Positions 31,701 to 39,298 of a stretch of 64,000 nucleotides of DNA are shown in pieces (the first letter of the stretch is position 1; the number at the start of each line of letters is the position of its first letter). Location: positions 62,001 to 126,000 of the forward strand of contig NZ_PPHG01000097.1 in the NCBI RefSeq assembly GCF_002904295.1, written 5' to 3'. Position numbers and translations under genes: made by a program. Below the pieces are notes generated by a model that saw only the letters and a program-made list of their open reading frames with translations, did no database searches and was not told where the DNA came from. Origin of the DNA: Amycolatopsis sp. CA-128772. GTDB lineage: Bacteria > Actinomycetota > Actinomycetes > Mycobacteriales > Pseudonocardiaceae.

Positions 31701-33184
31701 GCTGGCGACTCCCCGTCGGTTCCTGCTGCTGCTGAATCGGCGTCGAGGGCGGCCTGGGCCGCCTCCGCCGCGGGCGTACCCGGCCGGCGCCGGATCGCCC
31801 AGCCTTCGATGTTGCGCTGCGGCGGCGCCGACACCGCGAGTGTGCCCGGCGGGACGTCTTCGCGGATCACGGCACCTGCCCCACTGTAAGCGCCGTCACC
31901 GATGTGCACCGGGGCGACGAACGTGTTGTCGGCGCCCAACCGGACATACGACCCGATAACGGTCCGGTGCTTGTGCACGCCGTCGTAGTTGACGAAGACA
32001 CTCGAGCAGCCGATGTTGCTGTGCTCGCCGATCGTGGCGTCACCCACGTAGGTCAGGTGGGGCACCTTCGTGCCGGCGCCGATCTCGGCCGCCTTCGTCT
32101 CGACGAACGCCCCCAGCTTCGCCTTGACGCCCAGCTTCGTGCCCGGCCGCAGGTAGGTGAACGGGCCGACGTTGACGCCGTCGCCGAGTTCGGAGTCCGA
32201 GCCGTGCACCCGCACGACGCTTGCGCCGGCGCCGATCGAGACGTTCGTCAGCGTGCTGTCGGGGCCGACCGTGCTGCCCTCGCCGACCGACGTCGTGCCC
32301 TTGAGCTGCACGCCGGGCTGGACGACGACGTCGCGGGAGAGCGTCACGCCGGCGTCGATCCAGGTCGTGGCCGGGTCGACGACGGTGACGCCTTCGCGCT
32401 GCCAGCGCTGCACGATCCGGCGGTTGAGCTCGGCGCCGAGCGCCGAGAGCTGGACGCGGTCGTTGACGCCCTCGGTCAGCCACGGGTCGTCGACGACCAG
32501 CGCGCCGACGTGGAGGCCGTCGCCGTTGGCGATGCCCAGCACGTCGGTCAGGTACAGCTCGCCCTGCGCGTTGTCGGTCGAGAGCCGCGAAAGGCCGTCG
32601 CGGAGCACGGCGGCGTCGAAGGCGTAGACGCCGGAGTTGATCTCGGTGATCTCCGCCTGCTCCGGGGTCGCGTCCTTGTGCTCGACGATCCCGGTGACCT
32701 TGCCGGCCGCGTCGCGCACGATCCGGCCGTAGCCGGCCGGGTCGGCGACCACGGAGGTGAGCACGGTGACGGCGTTCTTCGCCTCCGTGTGCTCCTCGAG
32801 CAGCGCGCCGAGGGTGGCGGTGTCGAGCAGCGGGACGTCGCCGTAGCTGACGAGCACGGTGCCGGTGAGGTCGGCGGGCAGGGTCGCGAGCGCGCAGGAC
32901 ACGGCGTGGCCGGTGCCGTTCTGCTGGTCCTGCACCGCGGTGCCGACGGCCCGCCCGAGCGCTTCCCCGACCGCGGCCAGGTGTTCGCCGACCGCTTCGC
33001 GGCCGTGCCCGACGACCACGACGAGGTGTTCGGGGTTCAGGCCGGCGGCGGCCCGGACGGCGTGCTCGACCAGGGGCCGCCCGGCGATCGGGTGCAGCAC
33101 CTTGGGCGTCGAGGAACGCATGCGGGTGCCTTCACCCGCGGCCAGGATCAACGTGCTCAGCGGGCCGGTCAACGGCGCTCCCAA
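31697..33184 (-). CDS. glmU: Bifunctional N-acetylglucosamine-1-phosphate uridyltransferase/glucosamine-1-phosphate acetyltransferase
   Basis: 495 residues producing UDP-GlcNAc for peptidoglycan. The N-terminal nucleotidyltransferase domain starts with LILAAGEGTRMRSSTPKVLH (sugar-nucleotide pyrophosphorylase signature) and includes VSYGDVPLLD. The left-handed beta-helix acetyltransferase domain (about 265-475) shows hexapeptide repeats such as GVNVGPFTYLRPGTKLG, AKLGAFVETKAAEIG and VNYDGVHKHRTVIG. An acidic C-terminal tail of about 25 residues follows. tRNA-Gln lies upstream beyond the GGDEF gene, echoing the usual actinobacterial tRNA-Gln/glmU neighbourhood. Confidence 0.97.
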   Translation of the reverse strand: MGAPLTGPLSTLILAAGEGTRMRSSTPKVLHPIAGRPLVEHAVRAAAGLNPEHLVVVVGHGREAVGEHLAAVGEALGRAVGTAVQDQQNGTGHAVSCALATLPADLTGTVLVSYGDVPLLDTATLGALLEEHTEAKNAVTVLTSVVADPAGYGRIVRDAAGKVTGIVEHKDATPEQAEITEINSGVYAFDAAVLRDGLSRLSTDNAQGELYLTDVLGIANGDGLHVGALVVDDPWLTEGVNDRVQLSALGAELNRRIVQRWQREGVTVVDPATTWIDAGVTLSRDVVVQPGVQLKGTTSVGEGSTVGPDSTLTNVSIGAGASVVRVHGSDSELGDGVNVGPFTYLRPGTKLGVKAKLGAFVETKAAEIGAGTKVPHLTYVGDATIGEHSNIGCSSVFVNYDGVHKHRTVIGSYVRLGADNTFVAPVHIGDGAYSGAGAVIREDVPPGTLAVSAPPQRNIEGWAIRRRPGTPAAEAAQAALDADSAAAGTDGESPA

Positions 33185-33220
33185 CGGTTACCAAGAAATG
33201 GCTTCTGTCGGGCACCGATC

Positions 33221-34915
33221 CTAACTGTGCTCTTCGGCGTCCCACGCGGGGTCGGTCGGAGGTGCCTCGGTCGCCCACGCGCCCGCTGGGTCCGCCGCCA
33301 TCGAGTTCGCCGACGCCACCTGGTTGCCGCCGCCGCGTTTGGCCTGGTACATGGCCGCGTCCGCGCGCGCGAGGACCTGTTCGCCGCGTTCCTGCGGCCG
33401 CAATGACACGAGCCCGATCGACAGCGTGACGCCGTGCGAGAGGTGGTGCGGCAGGTTCGCGACGGACTTCACCGCGCGCCCGAGCGCCATCTTCGCCGCG
33501 GACGCCGGTGTGCCCGGGAGCAGGACGATGAACTCGTCGCCGCCGTAGCGGGCCACGAGGTCGTCGCCGCGCAGCGCGTCACGAAGGGTGCTCGCCACGA
33601 CACGCAGCACGTTGTCACCTTCGGCGTGGGACTGCTTGTCGTTGACGCCTTTGAAGCCGTCGAGGTCGACCAGCGCGACCGCCAGGGGCTGCGCGTCGGC
33701 CGAGGACGCGAGCTGGCGCAGCTTCTCGTCCAGCGCGCGGCGGTTCGGCAGGCCGGTGAGCGGGTCCTGCAGGGCCTGCTGGGTGATCGCGCCGTGCTCG
33801 GCGGAGAGCCGTTCGTGCTCGCGGCGGGCGTTCAAGGTGGCGATCTGCGACTCGCGCAGGCTCCACATCTCCGACTCGAGGCGCCGCGCGTAGTCGATGA
33901 GCGACTCGCTCGCGCCGGACGCGTAGTCCGGGCTCGTGTCGAGCCGGGCCAGCTCGCGGGCGATGTTCAGCCGCATCGACGGCTGCGAAGTGTCGTCCGA
34001 GATGGACTGGCGGGTGTCGCGCAGCACCGACAGGGCCTCCTCGCGACGGCCTTCCTTGTCCAGGCAGCGGGCCAGCGCGATCGCGACGATCTCGCGGTCG
34101 TGCCCGAACGCGCGCTCGGTGTAGAGCTTCTCCAGCCGGTCGATGTGCTCGGCGCCCGGCTGGTTCAGCGCCGGCGCCGCGGCCAGGACGCCGACCTGGT
34201 CGATCGCCGCGACGTTCGCCTTGCGCGGGAACAGCGACTCGGCGAACGGGCCTTCGGCGGCCGCCCCCATCGACGCCGCGGTGCGGAACTTCTCGGCGCT
34301 CTCGTCGTACTCGTCGATGCGTTCCAGCCGCAGGCCCCAGCCGAGCAGCATCTTGATGCGGTTGATCAGCTGCAGGGCGATGTCGTGCGGGCTCGCGCTC
34401 TCGCGGATCGCCGCCGCGGCCCGGCCGATCACCTCTTCGGCCGCCTCGTAGACGCCGAGCTGGTTGAGCACCAGCCAGCAGTCGATCAGCGTCGAGGAAA
34501 GCAGCCGGTTCCAGGCGCGCAGCCCGACCTGCCGGTCCGGGATGGTGGAGTCGTCCAGGATGGCCAGCGCCCGGGCGATCTCGGTGAGCGCGGCGTCCTC
34601 CTGCGCGGCGGCCACCAGCCGGCGCCCGCGCAGCGCGTGCGCGTCGGCCCGCAGCAGGGCGATGCCGTGCCGGCGGGTGTGCGCGAGCATCTCGTCGAGG
34701 CGGGGTTCGGCCTCCGCGGCCAGGCCCTTGGTGGACAGCCGGGCGAGCGCGGACGAGCGCAGCAGCTGGGCCACGAGCAGGGGCTCACCGCGCCGCTGGG
34801 TCTCGTCGAGCAGCTCGTCCATCATCGCGACGATCTCGAGCTGCTGGGTGTATTCGTGCCGCTGGACCGCGGCGCCCAGTTCCCGCGCGCGCCCGACGAG
34901 CCAGGCGTCGGACAT
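33221..34915 (-). CDS. GGDEF-domain diguanylate cyclase with long helical sensor region
   Basis: 565 residues from the ATG at 34915. Residues to about 390 are all helical with TPR-like pairs (LLVAQLLRSSALARLSTKGL, EIVAIALARCLDKEGRREEA), and no transmembrane segment. The C-terminal GGDEF domain begins at DPLTGLPNRRALDEKL, has DLDGFKGVNDKQSHAEGD and the intact active site ARYGGDEFIVLLPG. RGDD lies exactly five residues before GGDEF, the allosteric I-site, so product inhibition is expected. The start is uncertain: a TTG at 34975, or a CTG at 34969 with GGGAGG 6 bases upstream, would lengthen it. Reading further upstream runs into tRNA-Gln. It makes c-di-GMP. Confidence 0.88.
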   Translation of the reverse strand: MSDAWLVGRARELGAAVQRHEYTQQLEIVAMMDELLDETQRRGEPLLVAQLLRSSALARLSTKGLAAEAEPRLDEMLAHTRRHGIALLRADAHALRGRRLVAAAQEDAALTEIARALAILDDSTIPDRQVGLRAWNRLLSSTLIDCWLVLNQLGVYEAAEEVIGRAAAAIRESASPHDIALQLINRIKMLLGWGLRLERIDEYDESAEKFRTAASMGAAAEGPFAESLFPRKANVAAIDQVGVLAAAPALNQPGAEHIDRLEKLYTERAFGHDREIVAIALARCLDKEGRREEALSVLRDTRQSISDDTSQPSMRLNIARELARLDTSPDYASGASESLIDYARRLESEMWSLRESQIATLNARREHERLSAEHGAITQQALQDPLTGLPNRRALDEKLRQLASSADAQPLAVALVDLDGFKGVNDKQSHAEGDNVLRVVASTLRDALRGDDLVARYGGDEFIVLLPGTPASAAKMALGRAVKSVANLPHHLSHGVTLSIGLVSLRPQERGEQVLARADAAMYQAKRGGGNQVASANSMAADPAGAWATEAPPTDPAWDAEEHS

Positions 34916-35010
34916 CTCGGCCAGCGCGGGCCGCCTGGCCGTGACCGGGTCGGTCGCCTCGTCGGTCAGCGCCAACCTCCCGGTGTCGTGGGGTTCGGGT
35001 CCTTCTGCTG

Positions 35011-35082
35011 CTCCGCCGCCAGGATTCGAACCTGAACTGTCAGAACCAAAATCTGAAGTGCTGCCGATTACACTACGGCGGA
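35011..35082 (-). tRNA. tRNA-Gln (anticodon TTG)
   Basis: The minus strand folds as a tRNA. The acceptor stem is TCCGCCG/CGGCGGA with discriminator G, the D arm is GTGT/GCAC, and the anticodon arm TCAGA/TCTGA has loop TTTTGGT (anticodon TTG, reading CAA). The T-loop is TTCGAAT. CCA is not encoded. It lies upstream of the diguanylate cyclase and glmU genes. Confidence 0.93.
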
Positions 35083-35219
35083 TCAATCCTGGTCAGGATA
35101 GCGACGATCGGGTGTCGTCCGCGCGGGGGATGCGTTATGCGCCCGTCCGCCGGGTACCCGGGTCCGGAGACAGCGGTGTGAGTTCGGGCTCTCCCCAGCC
35201 GCCCGAACCTCCTGTACCG

Positions 35220-35241
35220 TAACTTACGGCATCGTAGGTTA
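35220..35241. promoter_or_regulatory. Inverted-repeat operator upstream of the desaturase gene
   Basis: TAACTTACG (35220-35228), four bases, then CGTAGGTTA (35233-35241): nine-base arms with one mismatch, 37 bases before the desaturase GTG. A second small palindrome, CCGTAACTTACGG, overlaps its left arm. The TetR gene at 36271 is the natural candidate regulator. Confidence 0.6.
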
Positions 35242-35278
35242 GGGCGCCCTTGGTAGAGGCGTGCCTGTGTAGGAAGAA

Positions 35279-36253
35279 GTGAAGCGTATGACGGCCACGC
35301 TCGACCGTTCCCAGCCCGCCGGGGAGCCGGCGGCTCCCAAGGGGCCCAAACCTGTCATCGACGGCACGCGCGGCATCGGCGTGCAGCTGTCGGTCTACTT
35401 CGGTGTGATCGCCCCGCTCGTGGCGCTGCTGGTCGCGGTGCCGTTCGCGTGGGGCTGGGGACTGAGCTGGGTCGACGTCGGCATCTTCGTGGTGTTCTAC
35501 GCGATCAGCGGGCTCGGCATCACGGTGTCGTACCACCGCTACTTCACGCACGGTTCGTTCAAGGCCAAGCAGTGGCTGCGCGTGGTCATGGCCATCGCGG
35601 GCAGCATCGCCCTGCAGGGCCCGGTGATCACCTGGGTCGCTGACCACCGCCGCCACCACGCGTTCTCCGACCGCGACGGCGACCCGCACTCGCCGTGGGC
35701 GTTCGGCACCTCGCCGTGGGCCATCGCCAAGGGCTTCTGGCACGCCCACATGGGGTGGCTGTTCGAGCGCGACCAGACCAACGCCGAGCGTTTCGCGCCG
35801 GACCTGGTCAAGGACCCGGCGATCAAGAAGGTCGACGACCTGTTCTGGCTGTGGGCGCTGGTGAGCCTGCTGCTGCCGGCGCTGGTCGGCGGCCTGCTCT
35901 CGTGGTCGCTCTGGGGCGCGGTGACGGCGTTCTTCTGGGCCGGCCTGGTCCGCATCTGCGTGCTGCACCACGTGACCTGGTCGGTCAACTCGATCTGCCA
36001 CATGATCGGCGAGCGCCCGTTCGCGGCCCGCGACAAGTCGGCGAACTTCTGGCCGCTGGCGATCTTCTCCTTCGGCGAGTCGTGGCACAACCTGCACCAC
36101 GCCGACCCGACGTCCGCGCGCCACGGCGTCAAGCGCGGCCAGATCGACATCTCCGCGCGGCTGATCTGGATCTTCGAGAAGTTCGGCTGGGTGCACGACG
36201 TGCGCTGGCCGACGCCGCAGCGCTTGGCCCGTATCGCGACCGAAAAAGCCTAG
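35279..36253 (+). CDS. Acyl-CoA/acyl-lipid delta-9 desaturase
   Basis: 324 residues, an integral-membrane fatty-acid desaturase with a di-iron centre. The three histidine boxes are HRYFTH (about residue 86), HRRHH (about 123) and HNLHH (about 269). Four hydrophobic segments lie in two pairs, and the C-terminus is cytosolic. It introduces the cis double bond of oleate-type acyl chains, so it tunes membrane fluidity. The start is GTG 35279 or ATG 35288, both near AGGAAGAAG. A TetR gene follows 17 bases downstream; desaturase-TetR pairing is a known pattern (DesT in Pseudomonas). This gene is absent from the equivalent mycobacterial locus. Confidence 0.92.
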   Translation: MKRMTATLDRSQPAGEPAAPKGPKPVIDGTRGIGVQLSVYFGVIAPLVALLVAVPFAWGWGLSWVDVGIFVVFYAISGLGITVSYHRYFTHGSFKAKQWLRVVMAIAGSIALQGPVITWVADHRRHHAFSDRDGDPHSPWAFGTSPWAIAKGFWHAHMGWLFERDQTNAERFAPDLVKDPAIKKVDDLFWLWALVSLLLPALVGGLLSWSLWGAVTAFFWAGLVRICVLHHVTWSVNSICHMIGERPFAARDKSANFWPLAIFSFGESWHNLHHADPTSARHGVKRGQIDISARLIWIFEKFGWVHDVRWPTPQRLARIATEKA

Positions 36254-36264
36254 TCAACTAGGCT
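36247..36264. promoter_or_regulatory. Palindrome over the desaturase stop and tetR promoter
   Basis: AGCCTAGT (36247-36254), CA, then ACTAGGCT (36257-36264). Its right arm supplies the TAGGCT -10 box of the following tetR gene, 6 bases before its ATG at 36271. It could be an autoregulatory operator or a terminator for the desaturase gene. Confidence 0.55.
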
Positions 36265-36270
36265 GCCTTG

Positions 36271-36942
36271 ATGGCGGGGAGACGACGTTCGAAGCGGGAA
36301 CAGCAGGTCACCGGGGCGCGTCCGGCCGCCCCGGTGACCCGGGTCCGGATGACCGGCACCGAGCGGCGTCAGCAGCTGCTGAACGTGGCCCGTGCCCTGT
36401 TCGCCGAGAAGGGCTTCGACGGCACGTCGATCGAGGAGATCGCGCACCGGGCCAACGTGTCGAAACCGGTGGTGTACGAACACTTCGGCGGCAAAGAAGG
36501 CATCTACGCGGTGGTCGTCGACCGCGAAACCCAGCTGCTGCTCGACCGGATGGTCTCGACGCTGCACGGCGGTCACCCGCGGGCGATGCTGGAGCAGGCG
36601 GCGACCGCGCTGCTGTCCTACGTCGAGGATTCCCACGACGGCTTCCGCATCCTGGTTCGCGATTCCCCGGTGGCGAGCTCCACGGGGACGTTTTCCACGG
36701 TGCTGAACGACATCGCGAGCCAGGTGGAGCACATCCTGGCCCAGCAGTTCGGCTCCCTCGGCTACGACGAGAAACTGGCCGCGCTGTACGCGCAGGCGTT
36801 GGTGGGCATGGTGGCGCTGACCGGCCAGTGGTGGCTGGACGCGCGCAAGCCGAAACGCGACGAGGTGGCCGCGCACCTGGTCAACCTGGCCTGGAACGGG
36901 CTGTCCCACCTGGAGCACAAACCGAAGCTGCGGCTGGCTTAG
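36271..36942 (+). CDS. TetR-family regulator, probable desaturase regulator
   Basis: 223 residues. After a basic N-terminal tail comes the HTH: RRQQLLNVARALFAEKGFDG, then TSIEEIAHRANVSKPVVYEHFGGKEGIYAVV, a textbook TetR domain. The ligand domain ends in the hydrophobic helix LYAQALVGMVALTGQWWLDARKPKRDEVAAHLVNLAWNGL, resembling acyl-CoA-sensing members. The ATG at 36271 lies 6 bases after TAGGCT; a TTG at 36268 is less likely. M. tuberculosis Rv1019 is a TetR protein at the same place between glmU and mfd, so this one may be its orthologue. Confidence 0.92.
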   Translation: MAGRRRSKREQQVTGARPAAPVTRVRMTGTERRQQLLNVARALFAEKGFDGTSIEEIAHRANVSKPVVYEHFGGKEGIYAVVVDRETQLLLDRMVSTLHGGHPRAMLEQAATALLSYVEDSHDGFRILVRDSPVASSTGTFSTVLNDIASQVEHILAQQFGSLGYDEKLAALYAQALVGMVALTGQWWLDARKPKRDEVAAHLVNLAWNGLSHLEHKPKLRLA

Positions 36943-37201
36943 CGCGTTGACCGCCTCGCGTACCAGGTCGGTCCCGCGCACCGTGGTCGCAGCTGAACGA
37001 GCGTTCCCCTCGCCGGTTGCTCGCCCATCGCTGCCGCCCGGGTTTTCCTTCCGCACCGCCGCGGAGGTCCCGCCGGAAGCCATCCAGTGCAGCGACATCG
37101 CCCGGGCCGGCCCCTGGCGCCGACAGCCCGGGGCTCGCCGGCCGCCGCGCGGGAGCTGTACTACGGGGTCGGGTTCCGGGCGGTTTCGCGGGACGCGCCG
37201 C
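36943..37201. other. Non-coding stretch between tetR and the Nudix remnant
   Basis: About 260 bases with stop codons in all frames, or frames without a recognisable protein pattern. Together with the adjoining Nudix relic it forms a ~480-base decayed interval. Nothing else was recognised. Confidence 0.35.
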
Positions 37202-37424
37202 TCATCGCAGCTGCCCCGCAGCACGCAGCTGGTCGAAGATGAGCTGGTCCACCGGGGAGACCCGGCCGCGGTCGGCGTACCCGAGCCACACGATCTCGTC
37301 GATTTCGCTGCTCGCCGCGAGGGTTCCGCGGTAGCCGGCGGTGTAGCAGGTCATCCTTACCGCGCGAGCGCGTGCTGAGGATCCGGCCGTCCACCAGGTG
37401 GAGCCAGGCGATCTTGTCGATCAT
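37202..37424 (-). pseudogene. Internally deleted tandem copy of the Nudix gene
   Basis: The ATG at 37424 begins MIDKIAWLHLVDGRILSTRS, nearly identical to the neighbour at 37421-37813. After about 24 codons the frame shifts, and the C-terminal half continues as TCYTAGYRGTLAASSEIDEI, VWLGYADRGRVSPVDQLIFD and QLRAAGQLR to a TGA at 37202. It is 223 bases against 393 for the intact gene. The missing 170 bases include the whole Nudix box, and 170 is not a multiple of three. Its ATG overlaps the stop of the intact gene (ATGA). Confidence 0.75.
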
Positions 37425-37813
37425 CGCAGCTGCCCCGCGTCGCGTAAATGGTCGAAGACCAGCTGCGCCACCAGCGACACCCGGTCCCGGTCGGCGTAGC
37501 TCAGCCACGCGATCTCCTCGATCTCCGCGCACGCCCGCGGCTCTCCCCGGTACGCCGCCGAGTAGGCCGTCGTGCGGACCACCGTTCCCTCCGCGTGCCC
37601 GTGGGCCTGGCCCTCGAACGTCCCCGCCGGCTCGATCGACTCCGGGACGATCTCGACCCCCAGCTCCTCCCGGACCTCGCGGACCAGCGTCTCGGCGTCG
37701 GTCTCGCCCGGCTCACGCTTGCCTCCCGGCAGGTAGAACCGGTCCTTGCCACGTGAGCGGGCGGCCAGGACGCGGCCGTCGACCACGTGGATCCAGGCGA
37801 TCTTGTCGATCAC
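37421..37813 (-). CDS. Nudix hydrolase
   Basis: 130 residues. The Nudix box GGKREPGETDAETLVREVREELGV is complete: Gx5Ex7REVREELGV. It begins MIDKIAWIHVVDGRVLAARSRGKDRFYLPG, typical of small MutT-like enzymes that hydrolyse nucleoside diphosphate derivatives with Mg2+. The ATG overlaps the stop of the isochorismatase-like gene by 4 bases, so the two are coupled. A deleted tandem copy follows directly at 37202-37424. The substrate is unknown. Confidence 0.92.
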   Translation of the reverse strand: MIDKIAWIHVVDGRVLAARSRGKDRFYLPGGKREPGETDAETLVREVREELGVEIVPESIEPAGTFEGQAHGHAEGTVVRTTAYSAAYRGEPRACAEIEEIAWLSYADRDRVSLVAQLVFDHLRDAGQLR

Positions 37814-38313
37814 GTCAGGGCCGCCACGGCTTCGTCCGTCGTCACGACCGTGCCCAGCCTCGGGAAGATCTTCGTGATCGCGTTCTCGTGCGAAATCTCC
37901 GACAGCGCCGTCATCGCGTCGGACACCGCGACCGTGTCGTAGCCGTGGTCCGAGGCCGCGCGCAGGGTCGACTCCACGCCGAACTCCGTCGCGATGCCGC
38001 CGAACACCACCGTGCGGATGCCCGCGCCGCGCAGGTACTCGTCGAGATCGGTGCCGGCGAAGCCGCCGATCGTGTACTTCGTGACGATCTTGTCGTCGCC
38101 GGTCTCGAAGACCAGCTCGTTGCCCGGCGGGTTGTCCGGCCGTGACACTTTCACGACCACCACCGGCGCCCCGGCCTGGTGGAACGCCTCCCGCAGGCGC
38201 AGGGCGTTGGCGACGACTTCTTCGCCGGTGTACGGCGTGGTCGGCAACGCCACGATCCGCGCCTGCAGGTCGATCAGGAGCAGCGCGGACGTGGCCGGGT
38301 CGATCTCGGTCAT
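37810..38313 (-). CDS. Isochorismatase-family hydrolase without the usual cysteine
   Basis: 167 residues of the cysteine-hydrolase/isochorismatase fold. The Asp is in ALLLIDLQARI (about residue 14), the Lys in DKIVTKYTIGGFAGTDLDEYLR, and the loop at the catalytic site reads GGIATEFGVESTLRAA. Family members usually have GxATxxCVEST there, and here Cys is Gly. True isochorismatases such as PhzD also lack that Cys, so it may hydrolyse an ester or vinyl ether rather than an amide, or be inactive. Coupled by a 4-base overlap to the Nudix gene; divergent from the SDR gene. Confidence 0.85.
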   Translation of the reverse strand: MTEIDPATSALLLIDLQARIVALPTTPYTGEEVVANALRLREAFHQAGAPVVVVKVSRPDNPPGNELVFETGDDKIVTKYTIGGFAGTDLDEYLRGAGIRTVVFGGIATEFGVESTLRAASDHGYDTVAVSDAMTALSEISHENAITKIFPRLGTVVTTDEAVAALT

Positions 38314-38330
38314 CCCCCGATCCTAGGCAC

Positions 38331-38336
38331 TAGGCT
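38331..38336 (+). promoter_or_regulatory. -10 box of the SDR gene
   Basis: TAGGCT, 8 bases before the ATG at 38345. Leaderless arrangement. A second CTAGG lies ten bases upstream. Confidence 0.4.
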
Positions 38337-38344
38337 CACCGGAC

Positions 38345-39073
38345 ATGGGGAACACCAGGCAGATCCTTGTGACGGGCGGCGGCACCGGCATCGGCTACGC
38401 GGTGGCGGCGGCCTTCGCCGAAGCCGGCGAGCGGGTCACGATCACCGGGCGCCGCGAAAAGGTGCTGATCGAAGCCGCGGCGCTGGCCGGTGCGCGGCCC
38501 GTCGTGTTCGACGCCGCCGATCCGGTGGCCGTCGAGGCCGCACTGGCGGAGTTGCCCGAGCGCGTCGATGTGCTCGTCAACAACGCCGGTGGCAACACCG
38601 ACTTCCTCGACGGCGGTGCCGAAGGCGGCCTGGCCGGCTTCGCGGCCGCGTTCGAACGGAACCTGCGGTCCAATGTGGTCAGTGCCGCGCTGGTGACGCA
38701 CGCGCTGCGCGACCGGCTGGCCGACGGCGCGCGGATCATCACCATCGGGTCGATCGCCGCGCACACCGGTGCCGGGTCCTACGGGGCCGCGAAGGCCGCG
38801 GTCGAAGGGTGGAACGTCAGCGTGGCCCGGGAATTCGGGCCGCGCGGGATCACCGCGAACGTCGTCGCGCCGGGGCTCATCGGGGACACCGAGTTCTTCC
38901 ACGGGCAGCTGAGCGACCGCCGCCGGGAGTGGCTGGTCGGCAACACGATGAACAAGCGGCCCGGCACACCGGAGGACGTCGCCGCCGTGGTGACGTTCTT
39001 GGCGAGCCCCGCCGCCGGGCACGTCACCGGGCAGGTGGTGCACGTCAACGGCGGGGCTCACCTGGGCGGGTGA
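38345..39073 (+). CDS. Short-chain dehydrogenase/reductase
   Basis: 242 residues, classical SDR. The coenzyme motif is VTGGGTGIGYAVAAAFAEAG, with TGRREKVL following. Next come NNAGG, the catalytic Ser in ITIGSIAAHTGAGS, and the YxxxK pair in SYGAAKAAVEGWN. GPRGITANVVAPGLIGDTEF and the C-terminal GQVVHVNGGAHLG are typical of FabG-like reductases. The arginines after strand 2 suggest NADPH. Substrate unknown. Divergent from the isochorismatase-like gene. Confidence 0.9.
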   Translation: MGNTRQILVTGGGTGIGYAVAAAFAEAGERVTITGRREKVLIEAAALAGARPVVFDAADPVAVEAALAELPERVDVLVNNAGGNTDFLDGGAEGGLAGFAAAFERNLRSNVVSAALVTHALRDRLADGARIITIGSIAAHTGAGSYGAAKAAVEGWNVSVAREFGPRGITANVVAPGLIGDTEFFHGQLSDRRREWLVGNTMNKRPGTPEDVAAVVTFLASPAAGHVTGQVVHVNGGAHLGG

Positions 39074-39298
39074 CGGCTCTCGGGTGCCGGGTGGGCACAG
39101 CTGGATGCCGGTCCTCGGGCGCCAGGTCGGCGATGGCGCCCGGGGACCGGCGCGGTGCTGCCGCGGGAACGCTTTCTTCGGACCGCGTCCAACACGCGTC
39201 GGGGGCGGACGAAAATCTCTTGGCTCGCACCATGTTCCGCGCTCCGCCACCCGCGCGGAAGTGTCCCCGGCACCTCCGCGGCCGTGCTTTTCTCATGG

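Noticed and set aside
39074..39298. Possible small gene between the SDR and sugar-dehydrogenase genes
   Set aside because: Short frames only, no ribosome site or recognisable product.
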